The notes below the pieces were generated by a model. That model was not told the DNA's origin, did no database searches, and worked only from the letters and a program-made list of their open reading frames with translations. From positions 9,957,671-10,021,670 of the forward strand of contig NC_087064.1 of assembly GCF_963678635.1 (NCBI RefSeq): DNA of 64,000 nucleotides. Reading direction: 5' to 3'. The position numbers were made by a program, and so were the translations under genes. Origin of the DNA: Symsagittifera roscoffensis. Its lineage: Eukaryota; Xenacoelomorpha; Acoela; Convolutidae. Positions 45,101 to 54,500 of the stretch are shown here, in pieces (position 1 is the first letter of the stretch; the number at the start of each line of letters is the position of its first letter).

Positions 45101-48047
45101 TGGGGGCTGCCATCAGAATCCGCCATTCACTCCCTTCTGCTATCAGGATCAAGACCGCGTACACGAATTGTAGGGCGGGTGGCATATTTGCGTATCCTGG
45201 GGATGTGGTAAACACCACCTTCGTCTTGGACCCAAATCTCGAGGCTACGTTCTCTTGTACCTCATTCATCGCCGCAAATAACGCCTGAATAGCCTCCCAT
45301 TTCTTCCTTGATGTCGGAATCTCCTTGCCCTTCAGTTGCTCAAGAAGTCCCATCGCGTGCAGGTGATCATTCATTCCTGCAAACATTAGCAGCTCAGGTT
45401 CACAGGGCATCTCCGACTTTATTGCCACCACTAGAGTCAACATCTGGTTCAGTTCGGCTCCTGGCAAGGAGTATACCAGAGTCTCCGGCCAGAACAACTT
45501 GGGAGACGTTCCTTCGAAGTCCGATCCCGCCACAATGACTACTCTTGCAGCAGCTGGATCTGCTCTATCATAAACTGCCAGAGTTTTGGCCAGTTGGGTG
45601 CCACCACAGGGCTTCCCGTACCTGGGATCTTCTGCCAACTTCGGACCTTCGTAAGCGGCATCAGGCAATTCCATTCCCCCCGGATTGAGTAGCTTGTCTA
45701 CCACCTTTAACTGCGCCGGGGTTGCCAACCTGATCCTAGCGATGCCAGTTCGGTGCTTGGGAGGTTCTGTTATAAGTCCAGGACCCCCCAACAGTTTGAG
45801 AGGCCTGTAGTTAATGGGTCCCATGATCGTTTTTGTGGGAATTCCAGTCAGGTCTGTGGTCTCCATTAACTTCGCTCTCGAGAAGTGTGCTTCGTGAGCT
45901 TTCAACCAGTCTATGCAATGATGTCTATTCAAATCCTCGTGCGACACTCGTTCGATCCCCAGGGTTTCCGCCAACTCTCGTCTGCATTCCAAACTCTCTA
46001 GATCCAGTTCCTTCACCTTCTCAGGATATCTCAAGCGGGCAGTCTCCATAGACTTCTTTTCTCTCCTGCCATCTGCCACCACCACAGAGGACATCGCCGA
46101 GCCCGGAGGTGTTGATGACTCTACCTCCTCCGACTCCATTGGCGTGGCACTCTGCAATCGGGTCTGATTGCTCCTTGAACTGTCTCTAGTATCGACTCTC
46201 GCTCCCAAGCGACCAGCCAAGGCCCTCGAGGCAAGGAATGGTGGGTTGGGAGGTGGTCCTAAAGTGAATTGGGCTGTCTCCAGCAGGTCCGCCTCTAGCG
46301 TGTTAATGTGTTCCTGGAAGACGTCGTTCAGCCACTCCGCTCCCCTTGGCCTATCGAAATGGATTCCATCTTTTGAGGTGTCTTCAGGGAATCCCTTTTT
46401 CTCCATACGTTCTGCTATGTCCAACAGCCTGAGAGGAAGCACACTCTTCCGGTGTATGTCTCGGATCATCTTGTTCAGGCTCCGCACCTTCTGGTTCATC
46501 TCTAGGGCGTGCTGATCAAACATCATGTTGTAGGGGACCGTGCATACCGTCAGCAGGATGGGGTCCATCTGGATCCTCAGTTCCTCAAGAAGGCAGCTCA
46601 TCTTGTCGCACAGCCTCGCTACTTTCCTCGCTTCTCCCCTTGACACGTCGTTGGTCCCAACCATCAGGGTCACTGTGTAAACTTTGGTCATCCCTAGCAT
46701 GTCCAGGGTTGCCAACATCTGTGGCGTGGCAGCTCCAGCGAAACTCAAGACTCCTGTCTGCCAATGGGACCGTATCTGGGTCAACACCCGCACCAGGCTA
46801 TCCCCTATAATTAGGTGAACTGCACCCTCTGGCACACGAGGTGGCGCTAGATACTCCACCCAGGCTGCGTCATGGAAGCAGTCCCTCCTGGCTCCCTGTT
46901 CCGCACTCCAGTCCAGCCGATTGTGCCTGTGGTAGTTCCCTTCTGTATTCTTCTTATAGCTTGCGATCACGACATTCCTGACCGACTGTTCCCTCCAAGT
47001 TGGGGGAAGCTCTGGCCTTGTCGATCTTTCACGACTCTGCTGCTGCAATTTCTCGCCTAGCTCCTTCAGGCGCGATGAGGCGCCGCTCACCTGACTGCCA
47101 CTCGAGGTCGAGGTTGGGGTATATCCTGGTAACACCACATCCATCAGGGGACGTACAGGTTGTGTCTCTAGGTTGCGCAGGGAAGGCGTCACGTCATTCG
47201 GTATCCAGACCTCCAACCCTTCACTCATGTGTTCTCTGGCCTCGCGGTCAAGGTTGAACCGTCCTCTAGCCCTGGGAGCTTCATCCACCTCCATGCGCGA
47301 CTCTGGCCTCGAGCTGGTCACCACTCGTTCGTTTGACCTGGCTCCCTTCTGTGCGTCAAGCTCGCGTTGTCGCTGTTCTATCCTTTCCAACTCCGACTTC
47401 AGTTGATCACGATTTGCGACGTTCTCCCGCACCCTCAGCTCCTGCTGATGTTCAGCCCTTAGCATCTCAAGTAATTTCGACGTCTGATCTCGCTCGTCGA
47501 CTGCCTGGTCTCTCTCCAGCTGAAGCTTCTCCCTGTCCAGCTTCGCCTGATCCCGATCGAGGTTCGCTTTATTCCTTTCCTTCAGCGCCTTCTCGAGCTC
47601 TTTCTTTAGAACCCCCAGATCCGGATATGCCTCTGTCGTCTGTTGCGCTCGCGACATCGACGGCACCTTACTTGAGCTCTGGCCTGTGGATCTTGCTGTT
47701 GGTCTCGTCGGTAGCGGAAACTCTCCTGCGCCGTGTTCGGTGTTGTTACTCAGGCCAGGATTTCTTGCCAAGTCAAAGCCCCTTACTCCTCCATCCGCAT
47801 TCCAAGATAACCATCTGGTCTGTTCTCGATTTGATATGCCCTCGGTGGTGTAGCCGACCATCAAGACAGCCTCCGTCGCTGACTCCCTGCACTCACCCTG
47901 GTCCTCCAACTGGAGGATCGCATTCAGCATCACCGCCATTCTCTCGTCTATCTGGGTGTAGTCCAGGTCCCTCAAGCGTCTGTACAGCTCGTCAAGAGTG
48001 GGCTTCTTCAGAGCCGCGGGCACGGAGTTCCAGAATCGGTCTGCCAT
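39168..48047 (-). CDS. E4 ORF3: giant protein with tandem SGNH-hydrolase-like domains (2,959 aa)
   Basis: Uninterrupted ORF of unusual length for a third ORF in an LTR element. Visible parts: coiled coil at about 145-235; an SGNH/GDSL hydrolase-like domain at about 405-590 with all four blocks: GDS (Ser417), Gly438 in SFAGA, GTND (Asn466) and DGIH (Asp560, His563). A second, degenerate SGNH-like domain lies at about 835-1060: GSD (841-843), PGA, GMND (891-894) and GDDHP near 1045. A hydrophobic stretch at about 1210-1235; acidic, Ser/Pro-rich linkers at about 1650-1800; a Cys cluster at about 2431-2447 (four Cys); and a C-terminal module from about 2695 that E1 also retains. SGNH enzymes are serine esterases/lipases or acetyl-hydrolases; the substrate here is unknown. 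No signal peptide or C-terminal membrane anchor is seen, so it does not look like an envelope protein. SGNH-type domains are known in ORF1 of some CR1/L2-type LINEs. Confidence 0.88.
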   Translation of the reverse strand: MADRFWNSVPAALKKPTLDELYRRLRDLDYTQIDERMAVMLNAILQLEDQGECRESATEAVLMVGYTTEGISNREQTRWLSWNADGGVRGFDLARNPGLSNNTEHGAGEFPLPTRPTARSTGQSSSKVPSMSRAQQTTEAYPDLGVLKKELEKALKERNKANLDRDQAKLDREKLQLERDQAVDERDQTSKLLEMLRAEHQQELRVRENVANRDQLKSELERIEQRQRELDAQKGARSNERVVTSSRPESRMEVDEAPRARGRFNLDREAREHMSEGLEVWIPNDVTPSLRNLETQPVRPLMDVVLPGYTPTSTSSGSQVSGASSRLKELGEKLQQQSRERSTRPELPPTWREQSVRNVVIASYKKNTEGNYHRHNRLDWSAEQGARRDCFHDAAWVEYLAPPRVPEGAVHLIIGDSLVRVLTQIRSHWQTGVLSFAGAATPQMLATLDMLGMTKVYTVTLMVGTNDVSRGEARKVARLCDKMSCLLEELRIQMDPILLTVCTVPYNMMFDQHALEMNQKVRSLNKMIRDIHRKSVLPLRLLDIAERMEKKGFPEDTSKDGIHFDRPRGAEWLNDVFQEHINTLEADLLETAQFTLGPPPNPPFLASRALAGRLGARVDTRDSSRSNQTRLQSATPMESEEVESSTPPGSAMSSVVVADGRREKKSMETARLRYPEKVKELDLESLECRRELAETLGIERVSHEDLNRHHCIDWLKAHEAHFSRAKLMETTDLTGIPTKTIMGPINYRPLKLLGGPGLITEPPKHRTGIARIRLATPAQLKVVDKLLNPGGMELPDAAYEGPKLAEDPRYGKPCGGTQLAKTLAVYDRADPAAARVVIVAGSDFEGTSPKLFWPETLVYSLPGAELNQMLTLVVAIKSEMPCEPELLMFAGMNDHLHAMGLLEQLKGKEIPTSRKKWEAIQALFAAMNEVQENVASRFGSKTKVVFTTSPGYANMPPALQFVYAVLILIAEGSEWRILMAAPNRELEPLNLRLYKSELPAAWADISHALRGFYGLADVLIVLDEVLLLEISNFARQLKFSPVIGDDHPAINQLTTSLWFRSMDVKVANSTSRSRGPSNERRNVVETEKQLESMKYRLTQENGWWPFLTPRLENVTNKTREEAPLLVKQIWSFLEKQLELAETRDMTVARFVSAANEVTIGGFWREHANGELKTRRDYEILKFLSPCWEKEFLAGVFGTTATIFGAFVQEILGMSISLLLALYLVYPRYLFNMGPAYMFSRGVETLRVDGYLALVLLAHGELVSFHLLMEYGEPLSMGRVHTSIETSSYKCAAGLKTLLVQYLMMQNRYMTGEDENPTSREEWEKANRGMPLLTDLCLAMRSDPMGIIRGLEEVVTCIYGPAVTYAFPDPLVITYRHSVTHLSLISVLDGTALNWCQQEVLRARMSNTVLFGKVKDAEMMVCNFRGQMQCRMGGKREGPIEMYPKFWNLNPLTADGREVLRIPAWKECFALVKRELEAIMEKEILPATMPEFPTVRRMTLGMNSPLVVPSIMAKMMTEETQRHFTDGWDPLFIGYTAAVYFHTSEMKVNSWTTQAKKSRGSQPPGYEVRKVLRTLEKEGVENMLPIWDDGRMIVMEGHVALVDEMKFATRKYKAPYGLEQVEVTQEGTELDAAGQLHVALTEYKKLDPTTPSPLSVDTPGDKRSGPVEDRFKRILERRRNESEEESMDETLSEAGEDMEVGNTPEPGPSGEELTTQELLKDLSEENWADTATPPLNPSPRKNLELPLAGETFNMGMLLLSSEEREKNTFEGNRDIFLGSLEDDAWQEFLGEFKREVGSETTLDKFKKELWDAVVRFGEPLLIGTGLDEKARKELLNKLVELRNARSKTRKEKCEDSSTLKQKTVDKMVDDIKRDKVGTSNMIKSTNILKARAGGRQELEGVDGEVESMMIATTPSSRDVKTRKRKREVEGWGSPSVDAVSEGNLRETAPIVLARCKTAAYKNSSELRKPLEVEKEIEVSTSSTSEEDFKPQKVNVKRGSTNGQVGEVEISKEWISKAHQDNGKQVTSDPLERNKTRNTSRTWWVALETLKEMEDCLKKLDSGIARRRRNWATQQKAEVNKIEMASHLKRSWQSLLKDHFEEAMRTSSSAPPLMANPFVRTAGQLMFTWSLVGIELETLTSYDRLKLGSKKLEVYQALMQHVARDNSGLSLARRKDATCFLRWTMSMISDSTILACHQRASGSKTMERRVSTIILNVYQSTGIEKEDGSRLSLENHRKLDEVRRFSNKKFEEEHDVHRNLASSEQYSRLSEKGEYQYVSGVMGIAYNPFLDSEAGGAHRNHEVAELLKFWTERIMEIDAVEKEGPSLGLILEKTPEVISIPRSNKRVEVNMGGGNGLLTTNLGVIWKLLRPSWCPHTHASLIEETTERVRLAPTEDEDLAKLSVLHKLITPQMQESSERTSDPGSAKKLEPGSCLDSTCGNGEHICDGRSCVRILSFQKEDLVTWFEDITEREKSEVQIIAECYARTTVNIATALGFFSRMCGLQALERLESEHHLVTALSVESWPGVLQVTQKHIRSWKVGLEAEMGFPMSEAYGLPLNAKSLIGSMMANLCGSHYPLHMAMVEVSSQRILVDKAFSVPKCVRLARMSHHSHKLLRKIKGTVPKELRDDLSEIWGEDLLKLERENTSDHERQNVIGKPVGSTPNLEDNDTMHEKMMELEPLLEASGERNLRSIEISHGECPCHCLAQTVWYPDHKNLCLVWDVEEIRSIGLPDHRQKVTLLVVSTMLALRWIEENITKYREATTPTAESIYAIDYSRRLELFETACKVFAIPTEVRHVWSRLRYFPWFRATLTSWLYMTTKDHMRKHQKEYRQFQAEIGPEAFKRPLLTHRNAITTGWKRVGKMSRDNTKARESIQEEDLAKNVSLSLHNSFCLNREARVKALPNQAKRLQEQREWMRSYEQLKAWEEIVISSDDEEELLRQFAASSTSGCSTSKAKSTR

Positions 48048-48555
48048 TCTTTGTAACTTCGGGATGTATGTAGGTAGATGTTAACCAGCTCAAGAATTAC
48101 CTTACCAGCTCAAGAATTACCTTACCAACTCAAGAATTACCTAGAAATGTTCTCCTGCAAGTACTTGCTGTAGATTCGGATTATCGCGTGTTCAATCAAG
48201 ATTCTCTCTTTCTGTTACTCGCTTGAGTGTAGTTGGATTTTCAACTTTGTTTTTCAAACTTGATCTGAAAACAGAAAGCTCATTAAAACTTAGCATATCA
48301 CGTCCCTAACCTAGAGACCCCCCTTCTACCCATATGGTTAAAATCTTATCATTCTCATATCACTTAAAGCAATTCGATTGGATTTTCCCTTAAGAACATG
48401 CAGATTCATTTTATGTTTTAGCACCATCAATTCTTTCTTTTAAAATTCAATTGTCATGCCAATCACATCTTAAGATCCCTTTACCTGCGCCGCACCCCAG
48501 TACCTAGCTCAAGACTCCTCCCTCACACCCGACCTGATACCTCCATGTACCCGAC
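48048..48555 (-). other. Pol-ORF3 spacer with splice-acceptor-like site and short repeats
   Basis: On the minus strand, CTGTTTTCAG ends at 48265, a good match to a nematode-style 3' splice site, about 220 bases before the ORF3 ATG. Three near-identical ~20-base repeats (ACCAGCTCAAGAATTACCTT on the plus strand) lie at 48084-48142, just upstream of the ORF3 start. ORF3 could therefore be expressed from a spliced subgenomic RNA, as env-type ORFs are. Confidence 0.5.
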
Positions 48556-51500
48556 TCAGGCGATGCTCAAGTAGTACTTCTTGTGAAGATGCACCATTAT
48601 CTCTGTTTCTGCAAAGACCACATGTAGGATAGCGTACAATTCCCTCGAGCTCAGTTTGCCCCTGTTTGGGTCGTACACCGGCATCGAGACCTCCACTATT
48701 CCTCTTTCAATCATGAAGTCACGTAGTCTTGTCAGTTCCAATATCACGTGTTCGGGATCAATTGTGTTTCTGTCGTTGACTCTCGTTACTAGGAAGCAGA
48801 GGTATTTGCCCGGGACTTGTGCCACTGACGGTGGAAGCGCTGCTATGCCTCCCAGTCCTGGCCTCTGTCTGAACAGAAACTCTACGTTCTGGTACTCTCT
48901 TTTGAAGTCAGCCTCCAATCTTGATTTGAAACTCATGTCCGCCGTGATGCAGATCGCGCTGGTCCTGTTTGACAGGATGAAGTCGCTATCCGTTATCATG
49001 ATGTTCTCTGAGTATTCATTGGGTATTTCGAATTTCGTTTTGAAATTCCTTCCTATGGTAGGCTCTGGTTCTTCTTCCTCCAGTTCCAATCCGCTTGTTT
49101 CCCTCACTTCCTTGAGCTTCTTTATCATCAAATTTTCGGTGTGGGTAAGTCCTACCCCCACTCCCCGGACAAAAATATTTATCGACGTCCCCGTCGATGT
49201 AGTCGGGTCTGAATTGTCCTTGGGGATGTCCAGTGGCCTGTCTGTTGCTGTCCATCCGAAAAGAGGGTCCTCTGTCTTCATGTAATTTGCTGCTGATACA
49301 TCGATTTGCTGAATGCTTTGTCCTTCGCGGCTCTCGTCTTTGACATCACGCATCCACTCTAGAATCCTCAAGTTCGTGTTCTCCCTCCTTTCTATTTCAC
49401 TCTGTTCGAGATCCGTCTCCAATTCTGGCGTTGAGTAATCATCCTGCGGATAATGTCCACCATCGTCAATGACCTGCCATTCCTCTTCGGCTTCCAATTC
49501 GCCTGCGCTTAGTAGTTCATCGCCCAACTTGTCTGGCTGTATCTTATCGATCAAGAAGTCATCCCCGTACCTATTGTACCTCATACCTGTTCGTTTACGA
49601 TTGCCAGTCCTGGTTTCCGGTGGTGTTGGTCGATCCGGCTCCATCCACTTCGGTACCTCGTTTTGCTCTGGGTCGTTCCAGTCTTCTTCTACAAATGAAC
49701 CTGCATCCGACTCCACTTCTATCTTTTCGTTGTCGTCCAAACTCAAGTTCTCATTACCATCATTTTTCTCTCTAGTGCCTTTCTCATTCACTTCGCACGC
49801 TGGTTCCACCACCAGGTACTCAAGACCTTCCATGTCTTTTGGTAGGCACCAGTCCTCCGGGGACGGGACGTGAGGCTTCAGATTTTCGTAATGTGCTGCT
49901 CGCCCTGTACTCAAGCGATAGAACCGTCCTTGTTGATGTACTTCCGTAATCATGAACGGTCCTCTCCATTTCTTGAGTAGTTTCTTTGTTCCCTTGGGCG
50001 GTATGACATTTTGGAAGACCCACACGTATTGGCCCACTTCGTATGGCTTTGCTCTTAGTATCTTTTCGTCATATTTCTTGCGTTGCCTCATTTGCGCTTG
50101 CGCCGTGTTTCTCCGACATAGCTCGTTTAGCTCTTGTTGTCTTTTGATCGCTTCCTTCACGTATGCTTGAGGTGACGTCCTCTTCCCCTCGTACTCCGGG
50201 TAGAAGAATGTTATAGGCATTGCCCTTTCCCTGCCTGTCAACATCATGAAAGGACTGATACCCGTCGTTGAGTGCTGAGTACTATTATAGGCTCCTACTA
50301 CCTGTGGCAGGTATTTGTCCCAGTCCGTCATGTATCTCGAGCAGTACACCCTGAGCATGTTGACCAGTGTCCTGTTCTGTCTCTCTACCAACCCATTGGT
50401 CTGTGGATGATAGGTCGTCGAGTGCGCTAGAGCAATGTGTGATCTCTTCATCAATTCTTTTGTCAAGTCCCCCACAAAAGCCTTGCCGTTGTCCGACTGG
50501 AAAGTCATTGGACAACCATACCGCGATATCCAATGCGTTATCAGGTGATCACATGTCTCCTCTGCTGAGGCTGTCTGGCACGGAACCGCTTCCGCCAACT
50601 TGGTGAAGTAATCTATTATAACTAGTATTTGGTTATAACCCTTCTCCGAAATGCAGATTTTCTGATGGTCTATCTGCACCACTTCATTGAATTCCGAACT
50701 TTCGACAGACTTGAGGGGAAACTTCATCTTCTTTGGGTCTTTTACTTGAAGGCATGCTAGGCAGGCATTCACCCATCTCTCGCAAGCTTTTCTCATTCCC
50801 GGCCAATCAAACCTGTGAAGTATCCTTTGTTGTACTTTATCTATCCCCTGGTGGCCCATCTGGTCGTGTGATCTGAAAAGCACCTCCGTTTGGTACAATT
50901 GTGGTAGTATGATGAGGTTGTGTTTGTGTAATATTTTTTCCTCATCTCTTCTCTTGCACGCTACCACCCCTTCAGCTGTGTGATAAAGTAAATCTCTCTT
51001 TTCTTTGTAGAACTGGCTCAAGATCTTGTAGCTGTCTTCCTCAAGTTCCCCCTTCTCCTTGACTCCCGAATGGATCCATTTGGAGAGGTTACTTGTCATT
51101 TTGTCATTCTTCTGGGCCCTTATTAGGTCAGACAGCCTGTATCTCGCCTTAACGTGCTCCTTTAGCGCCATGATCTGTCCATTCATTTCACCAGGGTTGT
51201 GGATGTCATCGCTCAGCTTCACACATATCATCCTTTTCACGATTTTCATGTCGTCTTCTGGTACCAGATTCGTTCTGACGTTTGAGTTGCACGATAGTTC
51301 CCTTAGTGGTTTTCTTGAAACTGCTATTTTCTCGAGCTCTTCACCACCTCGTACCTCTTGTATTTCCAGATTGTACGTCCCTGAAGATGGATTCGTCTGT
51401 AATTCCCTGTCGTGCTGTCTTATCTTCTCTTCCGCCAGTATCATGCATAGACTGTCTTGGTCTTCGCTGCTCTCATCCGAGTCTTCATCCCATTCTTCAC

Positions 51501-54500
51501 GCTCCCCGGACAATTTCCCTTCTCCGGTTTCGTCTTCTTCCATGAATCTGGACCACTCCCCGGACTCTTGATCTAGTCCCAGGTGTTCAACTTCTTCTCT
51601 GAATGTTACTTTCTTATCCCTGACTTTTGTCTGTTCCAGAATTTTTTCGGGGATTTTTTCAACTAGTGATCGCACAACTTCCTTGCTGTCAGTGATGCTT
51701 CCTTTTGAGACGTCAGTATTGTTCACTGTTTCTTCTCTCCGAAGTATGGTTAGTTCCTGTGCCTCCTGACCTTTCCCTTGGATCACGGGCTTGTCATCTG
51801 ATAGTTTCTCAAGCAACCTCATTAAGTCTTCATCTATTCGGACCGTTCCCTCCTCTACCTGGATGAGATCATAACCTTTTGCCTTAAGTGTTTCCCTCAC
51901 GATCTTGGACTTGAGCATTATTCCTATCGGAATCCCTCTGCTTTTCTTCAAGATGGTCTTTTCAAGAGGCTCTTTCGGCAATTCGGGATGATCTTCAATC
52001 GGTTTGCCTGATTTGTCCAGCCATCTCGTGAGTGGAAGACTGTCGTACGTTTCTTTGTCCATGAAGGAGAAGCCGTCTTTGATCTCAGGTCTGTCCGCCT
52101 CTCTTTGTTCTTGCCTCTCGTAGAACTCCGTCTTCTTACTCAAGCTGTCAGCATTTTGATGTTTATCTCGTGTTCTGTGCTCAATTATCATGTTGTATCC
52201 ATCCAAGCGAACTATCCACCTCCCAATATAGCTCTGGTCCATTGAGTACGTTTTCAGCCAGCTTAGTGCTCGGTTGTCGACTCGCAGCTTGAAGGGCTCA
52301 CTGCCTAAGTATGCTCTGTATTTTTCGACAAAGGTGACCACCGCAAACATCTCTGCTTTCGGTGCTCCGTACTTCATTTCTGTGTCACTTAGGACCTTGC
52401 TCCCGTATGCTATTGGTCTCAAGACTGTCTTCCCATTCCATTCTTGTTCTTGATGGAGAATCCCAGAAATAGCGACTACTGACGCATCCGTGTCTAGCAC
52501 GTACATCCCCTTCTCAGTCGGCATACCCAGTACTGGTGCCTCACACAGCTCTTTCTTTATTCTCTGGAATGACTCTTCTGCCGCGTTGTTCCACGTGAAC
52601 TTCTTGCCCTTGTGTCTCATTAATTGTTGCATCGGGTATACCTTGTCCGCATAGCCCTTGATGAATTCTCTATAATAGTTGGCGAAACCCAGGAAGCTCA
52701 TCAGCTGGTGCTCCGTCTTCGGTGATTTCCAGGTTAGGACTGCTTCCACGGCGTCTGGGTCAGGTCTGATACCGTGTTTATCTACCATCCTGCCCAAGTA
52801 TTTAATCGAGTCCTTGAGTATCTCGCACTTTGATGGTTTACACTTCAGCCCCGATCTTTTCATGCACGCGAACACCTCGTCAAGCCTCTCGATGTGGTCT
52901 TCTAGTGTTGGCGTTGCTATTAACACGTCGTCCACATAGCACATTACCAGGTTGCCGTACTTCTTCGTCACGCCTGTCAACGCGTGTGCCATCAGCCGCT
53001 GAAACGTGGCTGTTGCATTGCAGAGTCCAAACGGCATCCGTTTCCATTGAAACAGACCCAACTCGCAGGCGAACCCTGTCTTGTCCCTGTCTTGCTTCCT
53101 TAATGGTACCTGCCAAAAGGCCGAGCCTAAATCAAGAGTCGTAAAAAATTTCGCATCACCTAACTTCGAGAGGCTCTCATCAATTCTAGGTATGGGATAG
53201 GCATCCTTCACCGTGACGGAGTTCAGGTATCGAAAGTCACAACAAAACCTCAACTGGTCGCCTTTCTTTTTGGCCATCACTACTCCACACGCCCACGGTG
53301 ACTTGGATGGTTCTATCATGTCATACTCTAGTAACGTTTCGATTTCTTTTCTACACGCGTCCGATTTGTGTGGGGTCATGCGCCTCGCCCCCTCCCTGTG
53401 TGGCACCGCGTTTTCCTCAAGTTCTATTTCATGTTCAACAAAATTACAACACCCGATATCCGCCTTATGCCTTGAAAAAACCTCCTCGTTCCGCTCTAGT
53501 ACGTCCTTGATAGCTTCGAGCTGTTCATCTTTCAGTTTGCCCCTTAAATGTTCAATCTCCGGCAGAACCGGTTTATCAGTTTGCATTTCATCTAGTGTGG
53601 GTCGCTCTGGAAAGTTCGAACAGCTCGAAAGCCCATCGTCCGTTTCTGACTTAAGTGATTTGATAAGACTTGAAGAATCTTTTATTCTCTGCAATCGTCT
53701 CAAGATACAAATTTTGTCCCTGTGATTAGGACAATCAACAACTTCATTTTGTTTTGAGTTTTCAATTGTTTCGTATCGAGTTTTAACTGGTAAAGCATAT
53801 CCCAGCTTCCTCCCTCTCTGTATCGTGATCGGTATATCAAGGGTATTCAACAAGACACTGACGCAGAGGCCGCTCTTCGTTATCGAAAATGATCTTCCTA
53901 AAACAGCAGCGCTTTGACTATTGGGATTCGGAACTATACACACTTGCTTGTTGTCACTTAGTTCATTATAATTTTTCATCCTCAAGCTTACGATTGCCGC
54001 TTCATTAGCTTTTAACCTCACTCTCCTACTCAAGAATACCGGTGCTTTGTTTTCATTCGCCATTATTAAATTTACCGGTTTGATTGCGTACCTCCTATCC
54101 GGGTTCCGTATCCTGAACATTGCATTATTTAGATCAATCGTTACGTCGAAATTCCTGATGAAGTCTCTGCCCAAAATGAATTGGTCAGATTCATCTAGGT
54201 TTTCTACCACGATGAAGCTCATCCACAGGTTACGTTCCCCCAAATTGAGGGCTATTATCGGCGTCCTGCCCAACACCCGAAGGGCCCCTTTGTTTGCAGC
54301 TGACAGCCGTATTCTCGAGTCTATCAAGTCACCTTTGTCGAAGCCCATCTTTTCCCATGTTTCGATTGGTATGACGCTCAAGACTGCTCCCGTGTCGAGT
54401 AATCCACGTAACTGAGTCTTTTTGCCATTTATGTCTAGCACGTGCCCTGTCACGTCTGCTTCCGTCCCGATGTGCATTGCATCTTCTTCGAGCATAGCAC

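Noticed and set aside
39168..48047. ORF3 as a retroviral envelope protein
   Set aside because: No N-terminal signal peptide, no furin-like site with fusion peptide, and no C-terminal membrane anchor; the SGNH motifs explain part of it better.
47333..48073. Long plus-strand open frames opposite ORF3 and Pol (also 42085-42906, 48656-49285 and others)
   Set aside because: They are antisense shadows of the intact minus-strand ORFs, with no recognisable domains and Ser/Pro/Leu-rich composition typical of reversed coding sequence.
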